A stretch of DNA of 64,000 nucleotides from Heterocephalus glaber. Taxonomy: Eukaryota > Chordata > Mammalia > Rodentia > Bathyergidae. This document shows, piece after piece, positions 1-10,400 of this stretch. Location: assembly GCF_000247695.1 (NCBI RefSeq), contig NW_004624784.1, positions 11,151,472-11,215,471 of the forward strand. Direction: 5' to 3'. A program made the translations under genes and the position numbers. A model generated the notes under the pieces. The model saw only the letters and a program-made list of their open reading frames with translations, had not been told where the DNA came from and searched no databases. The stretch's first letter is position 1. Each line of letters opens with the position of its first letter.

Positions 1-21
1 AAAAAAAAAAAAAAAAAAAAA
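1..21 (+). repeat. Poly(A) run at window edge
   Basis: Twenty-one A residues open the window. They could be the tail of a retroelement lying outside it, but the body is not visible. Confidence 0.8.
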
Positions 22-1917
22 GAGATAGGAGTTTGGAACCTCCTTTCACCATAGAACTCAGCTAAACTTTTTTTTCTCTCCAGTCCTTTAAGAATAGTCA
101 GAAAAATGGATAGAAGGTCAGTAGCACCTGTGTTTGTTCAACATGAAGTCACCAAGTTTCTGTAATGCCTGGTGAGGAATTGGGAGCTCCTTGGGGTGAC
201 AGGAGGGGTGAGGACCCCGGAGCTGTGGGTGTGCCCTTCAGGCTGGGATACAGATGGCATTTTATGTGAACATACGGTCACACTCACATTCTGCACGTGA
301 GGCATTTGAACGAAGGGTGCCCATGATTTGCTTCACCAAGTTGCCTTGAAGGATTGTCCTTCTGTGTCCACGGCTGAAAGATCTTTTTCCTCTTAAAGGC
401 TCAGAAGTCAGCACTGTGGGATGGGAAGGAGGAAAGCAAGAGTCTTGGGAGGAGGGAGGGAATGGGGGCTTCCGCATGCCTGCCCGCACCCCCTTCACAG
501 AAGTCTTCATTTCTCTGTTGCTAAATTGTGCACACTGATCTGCTGTGTACGGAGTCTCCGAGCGAGTTGGCAGGAGCACCGGAGTGTGTCAGGCCTGCTA
601 GGGAATACACATACTCGGGTTTAGTTTAAATGAGCTGAGCGCTGGAGAACGGCCTGACAGCTACAGGGAGCCAAAGCTCTGCTTCCCACCAAGCAAATCC
701 CTTTGTAGGTTGGAGCTGTCAGTCATCATTGCCCCAGGAGTACCTGCCTGAGGGACCAGTGTCCCCACCACACTGCCACTGTGGAGGGTAGGTAGGGCCA
801 GTGTAGCTGGGCTGCTGAAGCGTGGGGTCTTCTGGATCCTGCTCTGATTTCAGCCCATTCAAGATCTTGAGCCTAATGTATGAGGCTTTCTAAGGGGACA
901 GAAAGAGTTTGGTCTCTGAGAACAGACCTGGTCCGAGGCTCTAGGCTCTTCACGTCTTGGCAAGTTGGGTATAGCCTATCTCCCTTGCTACCTTTTCTAA
1001 TAGTAATATCTTGATTAATTCCGGACCAGTTGTTCTTTAAAAAAATTTTTTTTTCTACCCTTTGCAAACCACCTACTCTTCTCTGAGAGTGACTTTGATT
1101 GAAGTTTGAAGTTTTAAGGTTCAGCTGTTTTCTAGTTTCTTGTTATTAGAAAATGTAGCAATTCCCCCCCAGTAAAGAAGGAAAAGGTCCTTCCCTCCTT
1201 CCCTCTTCTCCTCCTCCCCTCCACCTCTGCTTCTCCTGGTGTGTCATAACTTTAAAAAGGTCTGCAAGATACAGTTATTTATTCTTCTCCATCCTTCCCT
1301 CAACTCAATTTTGGGCTGAGGCCAAAACTTGGGGGAAACGAAGAAGCAGCCATCCAAATAGTCTCCTTCAAAGCCAAGCATTTGTCCCCGTGACTGCTGC
1401 CCACCCCTACCCCATGCTGCTGCAGGGAATGGGCTGAGGGTGGGGAGTTAAGGGAAGCTTGAGGAGCCCAGCACCTGGCCATGCACGGGCCATCTCACCT
1501 CATGCACAGCACACATGGTTATGAAAGACCCCTTGTGTTGGAAGGCAGTCAGTCCAGAGGGGGCCTCCTCAGAAGGTAATTGCTTACTCCAAGGGCTGGC
1601 CTTGCTGAAATTTATAGCTCTGCTCAATAAAACTATTGTGCAGCTCCTTAGGAAGCCAGAGGGTGGATTTTTGCTTGGAAACCAAGAGACACAGAGCCCA
1701 GGCAGGCTGGGGCACCCCTTGAGGGGAGGCACAGCAGGGAAGTCAGGGCTCCTCTGCTCCTTCACCCTCCATGCTGAGCATCTTTTTAGATGGAGCCCAG
1801 GGTACCTGAATCAAATGAGATGGGAGACCCTGAAAGGGAAGACTTGCATGCAAATGATGGGTGCATGGACTGCTCCCTCATTTATACCAGAAATTCTCCC
1901 AGGTCTGCTGCCCTTCA
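22..1917. other. Unassigned noncoding stretch
   Basis: No gene or clearly recognisable mobile element is seen. A pyrimidine-rich run (CCTTCC/CTCCTC) lies at about 1190-1230. The ORFs here are short, overlap on both strands and show no domain. Confidence 0.5.
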
Positions 1918-1973
1918 CTGACATGTCAGTACATGTCACTGTCAGTACATGTCACTGACATGTCAGTACATGG
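1918..1973. repeat. Tandem array of ACATGT-centred units
   Basis: ACATGT cores start at 1921, 1931, 1947 and 1958, with a variant ACATGG at 1968. They are spaced 10, 16, 11 and 10 bp apart and linked by CAGT or CACTG. The unit TGACATGTCA is itself a palindrome. It is a short minisatellite, and the cores resemble p53-family half-sites. Confidence 0.75.
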
Positions 1974-2045
1974 AATTTCTTTCCAATCCACTGCTACTGT
2001 TTTTTTTCCTTCTCTTGATTTATTTTATTGCTATTCAGAGAGGGA

Positions 2046-2110
2046 CACACACACACACTCACTCACAGGTACTTGCACATGCACGTGCACACACACACAC
2101 ACACACACAT
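2046..2110. repeat. Compound CA microsatellite
   Basis: Two (CA)n tracts (about 2046-2060 and 2087-2109) are separated by an imperfect ACTCACTCACAGG / GCACGTGCAC spacer. Confidence 0.9.
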
Positions 2111-3334
2111 GCTCAAGTGTAACACAGGACCAAGTCAAAAGCATAATGAAAAAAAGATTGGCTTCAGAGAGCCAGGGAGGTCAGAGCCCATGGGCCCCAG
2201 AGTCTAACCCGGAATTTCTCTGAGGGGTGGATTAAAAGTAATCAGGCTGAGGACAGGGACCACCCCAGCTCACCTGACTGATCCTGGGCCTACAGCTTCC
2301 CTCAACTCTGCTCTAATTTTCTTAGGAGAGCAATTCGAGTTCAGGAGGCCACTGCCTAGAGCAAAGAGTGGAAAGTGGGCCTAGACTGTGCTGGAAGAAG
2401 TTGGATGGGGCCCAGGACAGCCCAAGGCTTGGTAGGGAGGCAGTGGGAAGGAGAGTGGAGAAAAAAGAGCAGGCTGAGTTGAAGAAGAAAATACTCAAGT
2501 TTAAGTATAGTGTGGGATGAAGTCCTTTGTCTCAGCTTCAAGTATCTGCCAGGCAGGGCTGTAAGATCTCTGCAGAGTGGTTCCTGGAATGGGGGTGGAA
2601 AGAGGCCTGCACGGGGAGCTCAGCCAGTTCAGAAACATCCAGGAGGCCCAGACCTGGCAGGAGCCCAGCCACTCTTTTTCCTCACCATGATCAACACATA
2701 TTTGTCCCTGGCCTCAGTGAGGCTCAAGTTAATCACTACTGCCTCAAAATTAAAAAGGAAAAACTATGAACAGTTCCACTGATTCATGAATTCTGCTCAG
2801 AGCTGCTGGAACAGCTGCCCAAGGGGAAGTCACAAGGCATCCCAGCTGAGACTTCAGGCAAAAGTGGCCTGGGCATGTAAACGCCATGTCCTGTGGCCCA
2901 TTTTGGCGTTGTAAGGGGTATATTTGTTAAATTCCAGTCGATATCTAAGGGGCCCTGTGTTTACTCCATTAGGAAACCAGATAGAGCTAATCAATGCTAG
3001 GAGGACTCTAGTTAACTCCTGAGGGAAGGCGAATATAAACAGCAACATTCAAATCAATGTGACTTCCCCCCTTCCATTGCACACAGGTAGATGGCTACCA
3101 GCAGGCCTGTCAGCAGGAGACAGGCTTCTCCTTGGAGGGCAAGAGTAGACAGAGGACCTCTTAGAAGTCAGAGCTCACCTGAGGTTCCACAGTACTGTGG
3201 GCCTTGGGCAAAGCAGTTGGCCTCCTAGGCCCTCAGTCTCTTCTTCAGAATGGTAATTACCAGTGTTGAAGTGCACTCAGAATGGTCAAGAGGTTCCAGG
3301 ATTTCATTTGGCAGTCACCACCCTTTGCAGTGGG
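2111..3334. other. Unassigned noncoding stretch
   Basis: No gene is seen. A faint MIR-like segment may lie near 3180-3280 (GGCCTTGGGCAAAGCAGTTG followed by a CCTCAGT block), too diverged to call. Confidence 0.4.
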
Positions 3335-3425
3335 CATCATGATTATTATTTCCGATTCACAGATAAGAAAGATGAAGCTCAGAGAAATTAAGTGACTTAA
3401 CCAAAGCCCCACAGCTGTTAGAAAA
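3335..3425 (-). repeat. MIR SINE fragment
   Basis: The segment contains the antisense MIR core: CAGATAAGAAAGATGAAGCT, then AAGTGACTTAACCAAAGCC and CACAGCTGTTAG. These match the usual antisense order of 'fraction of cells above background' style MIR blocks: TACAGATGAGGAAACTGAGG, then AAGTGACTTGCCCAAGG, then CACAGCTAGTAAG. Confidence 0.75.
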
Positions 3426-3486
3426 ACATCTTCCATCCATGTGCTCTGACTTCAAGTCCACATACTTCTCTCCTGGCCATACTACT

Positions 3487-3597
3487 CCTTGAAGGACTTT
3501 TTTTTTTTGGTACCGGGGATTGAACTTGGGACCTTGAGCTTTTGAGGCAGGTGTCAGAACCACTGAGCTAAATCCCTGGCCCCCTTGAGGGACTTTT
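3487..3597 (-). mobile_element. tRNA/ID-type SINE insertion with target duplication
   Basis: The SINE body runs from a T tract (3498-3508, antisense A tail) and GGTACCGGGGATTGAACTTG to CACTGAGCTAAATCCCTGGC. These are the antisense B box and A box of an ID-like, tRNA-derived SINE. Near-identical flanks CCTTGAAGGACTTTT (3487-3501) and CCTTGAGGGACTTTT (3583-3597) are the target duplication, with one mismatch. Confidence 0.92.
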
Positions 3598-3624
3598 ATA
3601 GTTAATACTATGTACATACATCAC

Positions 3625-3740
3625 CCAGTGAACACCATGAGGCAGCTATTATTATTGCTACCATTTTACCAATTAAAAAATAAATCCTGAGGTTCAGAGA
3701 AGTAAGAGACTGGTCCAAGGTCATGTAGACTCTTCCAAGT
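3625..3740 (-). repeat. MIR SINE fragment
   Basis: The antisense MIR order is visible: TATTATTATTGCTACCATTT, then CCTGAGGTTCAGAGAAGTAA, then GGTCCAAGGTCATGTAG. Confidence 0.75.
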
Positions 3741-3932
3741 CCTAAGAGTCAACTCCCCTGCTTGATCATATTTTCTTACCCATCAAAGGAGATATTTGGA
3801 AAAGTGGATAGCTGGCATCTTTTCTGTCTACAACATGTTGTGATAGCTCAATTTTCTTTCCCAGCCTCACCTTACAGAATTCCTCTCTGCCATACCACCA
3901 TGGTCACAAATGAAAGTCAAATGCCTCTAGAT

Positions 3933-4163
3933 CAGTGATGATGAAACTTTTAGAGACCGAGTGCCCAAGCTGCAACCCCAAACCCACTTATTTATCACAA
4001 AGTGCAATTAAATACTGCAATTAAACCTGAACACTGAGACTTTAGTTTAGAAAAAAACAACTGTTATCCGATGCTCAGCTGCAGGGGCAACTCGGCACAG
4101 GTGCTGACGGAGAGGGCTCTGTGTGCCCACTGCGACATGTGTGCCTTAAGTTCACCACCACTG
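3933..4163. mobile_element. Complete non-autonomous hAT transposon (MITE-like)
   Basis: This 231-bp element has terminal inverted repeats: the left end starts CAGTGATGATGAAACTTTTA and the right end reads ...TAAGTTCACCACCACTG, whose complement is CAGTGGTGGTGAACTTA. It is flanked on both sides by the identical octamer CTCTAGAT (3925-3932 and 4164-4171), the 8-bp duplication made by hAT transposases. It encodes no transposase. The termini resemble SPIN/Buster-group hAT families, and the target fits the Buster preference nnnTAnnn; that family assignment is from memory of consensus ends and is less certain than the hAT call. Confidence 0.93.
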
Positions 4164-4171
4164 CTCTAGAT

Positions 4172-4754
4172 GAAAGAGAAAAGGAACCTGGAGATGCTGG
4201 GAAGAGTTGTTCTCTCTTTGCTGTATTTTTTCCTGCCCCATACCTGCCCTCTGGCTCAGGAGTGTCCCTCTGGTCTGGGGTACAATACTTTAGGAGCAGC
4301 TACCCCTAGAATTCTTCCTGTCTGAACATCTACAGAGCTCAGTTACCAGCTCCCTGGAACCCTTACTGAATGCCCGATCCAGGGCTATGTGACCCTTAAA
4401 GCTCCCCAAGGCTGGGGTTACCCATTTCACTCGTAGGCCAGGATTGCTCTCTAAGGGGTTTCCACTGTACAGTTAAACTTGGCTCCACTGCTTCAGTTGT
4501 CACTGAGATCACATCTCTTCTAGTGGAGTGATGACCAGTTTGGCCGAAGTCTCAGGGGAGATACTCCAAGAATTTGTTTGAGGGAAGATTTTCACTCCTC
4601 CTTTGAAAAGAGAGTGGCCAACAGAGATCTTTTTCTCAAAAGTCATTTCCTACTGTTTATTGTTTTTTTACCCCGAATAGTGAGATTAGGCAAAGTCTAG
4701 GGTTCCTGGATTATTATCCATAGTAATTTCTTATTCAAGATGGTTTCATATGTA
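4172..4754. other. Unassigned noncoding stretch
   Basis: Nothing recognisable is seen between the hAT element and the next MIR. Confidence 0.4.
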
Positions 4755-4972
4755 GTTTACAGACCGTGTTCCCCTACACTGCCTCATCTAGCACTCAGAA
4801 TCGACATGGAGCAAAAAGTTACTTTTGTTTCAGTCCTATTAATGAAGAAAATAGATCTTAGTGAATCTGAGTGATTTGTTCAGGGTCATGAACTAGAAAG
4901 TAGCAGAGCAAGATTAGGACTCAGACTCCCCAAATCCTGTTCCAGACCTTTTTTTTTTTTTTTTTTTTTTTT
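4755..4972 (-). repeat. MIR fragment followed by T24 run
   Basis: An antisense MIR-like segment contains GAAGAAAATAGATCTTAGTG and GTTCAGGGTCATGAACTAG. It is followed by 24 T residues at about 4949-4972. The T run is not clearly the tail of a SINE, because no body follows it. Confidence 0.6.
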
Positions 4973-5962
4973 AACATCAGCAGAATTGTTCCTCTGGATG
5001 TCCTGGGAATGCTGGAAAAGTGAATCTCAGCATGCAGTCCACTTCCATCTTACAGAGAAAGCAGCTCTGGTTTAAGAGGTGAGAAGATTTGAGGGTCTCT
5101 CCAAATCTAGGAGGTAGGACAATGCCACTCACATAAACGATTGATGCATAAATGAGTGAATAAGTAATTGAATGAAGAAAGCTCACCTTTCCCGGTTCTA
5201 ATCAAACTTGCCTCCCAGTATGTCACTCTGCTTCCTGCACTTTCATTGATCTGCAAATCTAAGATCAGTTTTGAGATCTTAAAAAAAAAATCAATGGGTC
5301 TTTTGCTGAGTGGAATCACAAGAAGCAGGTTTGGAAAGGTGGGGAAATAGATTTTTCTAGGTGGAGAAATCGAGGCAGGAACCTGCTTTGCACTACAGCT
5401 GAAGGACACCAGCCCAAGAAGCTGTCCTTGGTCCCTTCTCTGACTTCCCTATCTCTGAGTTGGGGAGGATAAAGCCAGTGCTGTACCTTTTGCCAAGGCT
5501 GTTGGACACATAGGACTTTGGCCTCCAGCCAGAACCTCTGCTTCAGAACACAGGACCAGTAAGCAGGAAATGCGGCTGCCCTGTTTGAAACCTGGCCTGA
5601 ATTTCATTTGTGACAAACTACCCTTCATAAACCCCAGAACTGTCCATCGTCACGGAGGTGAGGGAAGCAGTGCCACTGACAGGAAAAACAATTAGAAATA
5701 CAATTAGTGTTATAAAAGCTGGTCATAAATATTTGAGTTCTCTCCCTGGAGAGGAGGGACAAGATGACAGCTCACAATTCCTTGTATTGACAAAAGAGGA
5801 AACAGTCCATGAAACTGGTCATTTGCCTGGGTATTTTTATCTATCAGATTCAAGAGTAGGAACAAGGGAAGCATGAATGATTGGATTAGCTGCCCAGCCT
5901 TTATGTGCTTCTGCAGCATCAGCAATACATAGTTATTGCAGCCTTCACACGGATGTGGCCAT
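4973..5962. other. Unassigned noncoding stretch
   Basis: No gene is seen. The piece around 5680-5740 (ACAATTAGAAATACAATTAG, TTATAAAAGC) is AT-rich with paired CAATTA motifs and could be a conserved element, but the sequence alone cannot show it. Confidence 0.35.

Positions 5963-5992
<30 letters not shown>
5963..5992. repeat. (CA)15 microsatellite
   Basis: This is an uninterrupted dinucleotide tract of about 30 bp, one of the purest in the window and likely polymorphic. Confidence 0.95.
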
Positions 5993-5999
<7 letters not shown>

Positions 6000-7464
6000 T
6001 ACTCACAAGCCAGCGTGGAAGGGGACCTCCTGTGCCTCCTTGTAGAAATGATCGCAAGCTCAGACACTCCCATCCAACCATAGAGGAGAATGAGCTTCAC
6101 CAAGGGCAGACATGGAGAAAAAAGTGAGCATCCTCCCCTCAGAGTTGTTCCCCCTCGTTCTTGGAGGGAAATGACAGTGTCAATAGCATCATGCACTACC
6201 CCATGGTCTATCAATGGCCCAGGCCCCTTGTGGGGCCCTTTGAGCTGGTATTGTTTGTGCCTTTGGCTTTTCCTTCCAAGTGTCCATTTGGTTGTTCCAT
6301 AGGTGGCCTTGGCTCTGCAGCATGCTGTATGTGGCAAGGCCTGTTTGTTTGGCAGCCCTGAACTCTCCAGTTCCTATCTTCTTTGTTTCTTCCTTCTGCA
6401 GCTCCAGGCACCTCTGTGCACCCTGGTAGAGGTGGTGAGGGATGAGCAGGGCAGGAGGGGAATATTGGAACTGCAGGTCTTCTGTACTGTTTGAGACAGA
6501 GGCCCCCTCTGCAGACATATGCAGCCACCCGGCACCTACGCCCACCGGTAGGAAGCAGAGCTCCCCTTGCTAGGGCATGGTGCCAGCATGGCAGATGGGC
6601 ATGTGTGTCAGCTGCCAAGGGACTTCAAAGAGGATCCAAATAGGTCTGCACTTTTGGAGGGCAGGACATTCTGTCCTTTGCTCCTCTTCTTAAATGCAGA
6701 ACCAGCTGATAAAACTATCTACCTTGTATTGCCTTGGTTCCTGTGTGCGCCTGATTCTACTTATCCTTACCATCAGTGTCAATATTTTCACTAATGGGGA
6801 GAATGAAGGATGGATGGGGGACATTGGCTTCCTTCAACAGTTACCTATACTTAAGTATGTTCTGAGGCTGCACACCTCTGTTCTGAAGTGTGTGGTATCC
6901 TGAAATCAGCTTGTTGAAGGTTTTTCTTTGGCTTTTCTGATAAATGTCTGCAGAATTTCAGCTTGATTACTGGGAAGTGGTAGAAAGCTCACGGCCTCCT
7001 TTGCTGGCTAACAGTAGTGGTTGGACAATTTTATTCCATAATAACAAAATCTGCATCCAGCTTAATTCTGCTCTGCCCTGGAGCAACTGAGAACAAATCT
7101 ACCTCCTCTTCCCATATGACAGCTCTTCAAATATTTTAAACCAATGCTCACATCCCTGAAGAGTCTTTGCTTCTCTAGGCTAAGTATTTCCTGTCCTTTC
7201 AATTCCTACAGTCATACTCTGAGTGACACAGGATCCAAATTACTTGTTAGGATGGTGGAGCAAAAGATTTTTGGAAAAAAAATAGGCACTGAATTCAGGC
7301 AGATCTGAGCTTGAATCACCTTCATCTAGTGGGGCAGACTGAATAGAGCAGTGAATTGGTGGTCACAGTCTTAGCTGCCATCTAGTATAATTCCACTGCC
7401 CAGATATTTGGATTGAATGGCATTTGTGGAACAATTATCATGTAGTAAAGGGTCTACCCTTCTA
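5993..7464. other. Unassigned noncoding stretch
   Basis: Overlapping ORFs of 60-135 codons occur on both strands at 6000-6620, with no domain, start context or codon pattern to favour any. No mobile element was recognised. Confidence 0.4.
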
Positions 7465-7610
7465 AAAATATGTATTACTATTTATACTTTAGAAATGAAA
7501 AAATTGGTATATGGAAATGACCTTGCTTCCCCTGAGTAATACAGCTAGTCTATAGCAAAGCAAGACCATGGCTCCTGGCTTTTGTTCTCAAGCTAAGTAC
7601 GATTGCATGA
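7465..7610 (-). repeat. Probable MIR fragment
   Basis: A diverged antisense MIR order is seen: TACTATTTATACTTTAGAAA, then GAGTAATACAGCTAGTC, then AGCAAGACCATGGCTCC. Confidence 0.5.
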
Positions 7611-7719
7611 CCAGTGCAGCCCCTACACTGGGGACTGGGCCAGAGATTAGAAAAGCATATGATATATCTGTATAACCATATACTGTAGATTAATAGTTGT
7701 CAGCAACTTTATTCCTATT

Positions 7720-7805
7720 GGGGCTAGGGATGGAGCTCAGTAGTAGAGTGCTTGCTCAGCATGTGTGGGGCTGTGAGTTTGATCCTCAGCACTGGAGAAA
7801 AAAAT
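7720..7805 (+). mobile_element. ID-type tRNA-derived SINE
   Basis: GGGGCTAGGGATGGAGCTCA supplies the A box and GAGTTTGATCCTCAGCACTG the B box and 3' end, followed by a short A tail. It is closer to the classical rodent ID consensus than the GGTACC-ending SINEs elsewhere in the window, so at least two ID subfamilies are present. Confidence 0.9.
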
Positions 7806-8039
7806 GTTCAAGCATGGAGGAATGAGTAGGGGCAGAAGAGGTGGATGAGGTCTTTCTTTACCCTCTGTACTCTTTTATTGTTTGAATGGTTTTAAGAGTA
7901 CAGTACATTCAAGTAACTCTTCCGTGTTTGAAACACAAGTAAGATCCTTATGATTTAGACTAGACTTTCAATTTGGTTCACGTCCAATGACTGAGCCAAA
8001 ATATATCCAGGAATAAAGAAAAGTCTCAAATGTGAGAAG

Positions 8040-8137
8040 CAATACAGCACAGTCTGGTTGCTAAAATCATGCACTCCAGAGCTCCAGATTCAGATTCCAG
8101 TCACAGCTCTACTCCTTACTAACTCTGTGACCATGGG
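8040..8137 (+). repeat. MIR SINE, 5' part (split by an LTR)
   Basis: The sense MIR order is visible: GTCTGGTTGCTAAAATCATG, then CCAGATTCAGATTCCAGTC, then CTCTGTGACCATGGG. The MIR stops abruptly at 8137 and resumes at 8708 beyond the inserted LTR. Confidence 0.8.
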
Positions 8138-8707
8138 TGTGGTGGATTAACTGATGGTCAGTTTAAGTAGGAAGGCCCAGCTGAATGGAGTCAGTGTGAA
8201 AGGCCCACCTGAGGATTGCTGCCAGAATGGCATAAAAGAAGAACGGGAGGGGAAGATTGTATGCTATTGATTTTCCTGGAGAAGCTTGCCATGGCTGGTT
8301 TTCCTGCTAGGAACTTGGCTGTTCCTGAAGGAAGAGCTTGGGTTCTTGCTGTAGCTGGGGATGGCTGCTGTTCTCTTCAGGGGAGCTCTGATCTTTGCTT
8401 GGAGCATTGTTTCCTGGCTCCAGTGCAGATCCCTCAGCCTGGTGGCACAGGTCCTTCACTCGGCTGGTACAGACTTTCTAGCTTCCATCACTGGCTTTGG
8501 GGCTTCCTGGTGTTGATCCTTGATATGGACTTGCATGAGACATTGCCGTGGGATCCAGGCCTTCTGCTGCATTCTTTGAGTTTCTAGCACATGGCCAGAT
8601 CTCTTGCACTCCTCTGCATTTGACTTTTTGGGTGAATATTATAAAATAATCCTATAAATTGTGTGTCCTGTATTAAATCTATTCCCTTCCAAACCCTGAC
8701 TACAACA
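8138..8707 (+). mobile_element. Solo LTR inserted in a MIR
   Basis: The 570-bp segment begins TGTGGTGGATTAACTGATGG and ends CCTGACTACAACA, giving the TG...CA ends of an LTR. The pentamer ATGGG occurs immediately before (8133-8137) and after it (8708-8712) as a 5-bp target duplication. A TATA-like GGCATAAAAG lies at about 8229. A related copy is at 42050-42520 on the other strand. No internal retroviral sequence is attached, so this is a solo LTR. A 5-bp duplication fits ERV3/ERVL or MaLR-type elements among others; the family is unnamed here. Confidence 0.85.
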
Positions 8708-8800
8708 ATGGGCAAGTTAATTGATTCCTTTATTCTTCCACTCCTCATGTATAAAATATGGATAGTAACTTTGAGTACATAACTGGGCTGTTTTGTTAAG
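8708..8800 (+). repeat. MIR SINE, 3' part
   Basis: ATGGGCAAGTTAATTGATTC followed by CTCATGTATAAAATATGGAT continues the MIR interrupted at 8137. Joining the two halves restores the usual MIR order of 'gacc-ttggg-caagtta-tcctcatctgtaaaat'. Confidence 0.8.
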
Positions 8801-8814
8801 AACAACGAGCTCTC

Positions 8815-9915
8815 TGAGTTTTAAAAACTTGAGATATAATTAACAATCAGTAAAATTAACCCTACTTAGAGTACAGTTATAAGAGACTTGACAAATCCAC
8901 AGAGTCATGTAATCACTACCACAATGAAGATGTAGAATAATTCCTCCAAATCCCCTTATGTCCCTCTGCATTCAACAATTCTCCCCACCTCACCCCCTGG
9001 AAACCACTAATCTGCTTTCTGTTCCTATAGTTTTCCTTTCCCAGAATATCTTATATATCCTTTTGAGGCTGGTTTCTTTCACTTAGCATAATAAACCTGA
9101 GATTTATCCATGTTGTTGTGTATGTCAGTAGTTCATTTCTTTTTATTCCTGAGTAGGACTCCATTGCATGATGTACTACAGTTTGTCCATTTACAAGATG
9201 AAGGATCTTAGAGTAGTTTTCAATTGTTGGTGATTATGAATAAAGTATCTATAAACATTCATATATAGGGTTTATGTGAACATAAGTTCATTTAACATGA
9301 TAAACACTTAGACTGCAATTCCAAAGTCATATGAGTATGTGTTTAACTTCCTAAGAAACTACCAAACTGTTTTCCCAAATGGCTACATTTGGCATTGTCG
9401 CCTATTCTGCTACACAGTTCCAATTGTTCTATATCTCACCCAGCACTTAATATTGTCAGTTATTTATTTATTTTAGTCTTAGCCATACTAATAGGTATGC
9501 AATACATCTCTTTATAGTTTTAATTTGTATTTCTTTAATTAATAATGTTGAGTATCTTTTCAATGTGATTGTTTGCTATGTGTCTTGGTCAGTGAAATGT
9601 TTATTGTTCTTTTTTTTGAAGGTTCGATTTCTTATTGTTGACTTTTAAAAGTTCTTTTTGTATTTTGGATTCAAGTTCTTTGTCAGATATAGGTTTTAGA
9701 AATATTTTCTCCCCATCTTTGACTTGCCTGTTAATTCTTTCAAGAGTGTTTGTTGAAGAGGAATTCTTAGCATTTGCTGATTTTTAAAATTTAATGGATT
9801 ACTGTTTTGATATCATATCTAAGAAATCTTTCCCTAGGCTAAGGTCGCAAAAGTTTTTTCTTTTATTTCTTTCTAGAAGTTCTATATATAGATTTAGGTT
9901 TTATGTTTGTGTTTT
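8815..9915 (-). mobile_element. LINE-1 (L1M-type) 3' part
   Basis: The antisense L1 3' UTR comes first (ACTTGAGATATAATTAACA; CTGGAAACCACTAATCTGC). The antisense ORF2 end follows: CACTTAGCATAATAAACCTG, GAGTAGGACTCCATTGCATG, GAAACTACCAAACTGTTTTC and ATCTAAGAAATCTTTCCCTA. There is no intact reading frame. It is interrupted at about 9915 by an ERV remnant and resumes near 11141. Confidence 0.9.
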
Positions 9916-10387
9916 ACTGGAGACCCCTGCAGTTAGGTTCCAGCATCCTGCCCAGTATGTGCTGCAGGCCTGAGGAAAAAATACACTAAGAAACAGAACT
10001 AAGAGAGAGAAAGCGGGGTGCCAGGACGACCAATGCCAGTGCAATTGACAAAGACCCTGGCCAGTCCCTGGCACTAACTTTTATTGGCAATCAATTGGGG
10101 TAAAGGCAAGCTATGTGCAGTTTCTATGGAAATTAATGTAAAGAAGGCTCATAAAGATCAAGACAAAGCATTCTCGAATTAGGAGCAGAACATACAAAAT
10201 ACACGGTTGTAATATGAACATTGTCCTTCTATTTAGAAGGTTTTAGTTGTGGGAACGGAATTTGGGTGCGAGTTACTCTGACCTCGGCACGTAGGCTTCA
10301 GCCAGACTCACTTCTCAAAACAAGCCAGTTGTGGGATTAACTCTTCACAGCCTGCTTTGGGCATAATCAATATTATGGTCCTCTGCA
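9916..10387 (-). mobile_element. 3' LTR of an endogenous retrovirus
   Basis: Read on the minus strand, the LTR begins TGCAGAGGACCATAATATTG directly after a polypurine tract. It carries an AATAAA signal at about 10080-10085 (GCCAATAAAAGTT) and then a C/T-rich U5-like end. The outer boundary at about 9916 is approximate. It is the only LTR copy I can place for this provirus; no matching 5' LTR was found. Confidence 0.75.
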
Positions 10388-10400
10388 TCTCCCCCTTCTC
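10388..10400 (-). other. Retroviral polypurine tract
   Basis: On the minus strand this reads GAGAAGGGGGAGA, immediately 5' of the LTR start TGCAGAGG. This is the plus-strand primer position expected at the internal-region/3' LTR junction. Confidence 0.75.

Noticed and set aside
2046..2110. CRISPR-like direct repeats at the CA/TG tracts
   Set aside because: Dinucleotide slippage repeats without spacers, in a mammalian genome.
5710..6337. Minus-strand ORFs with VCVCVCV runs
   Set aside because: The runs are translation of the (CA)15 microsatellite, not a protein motif.
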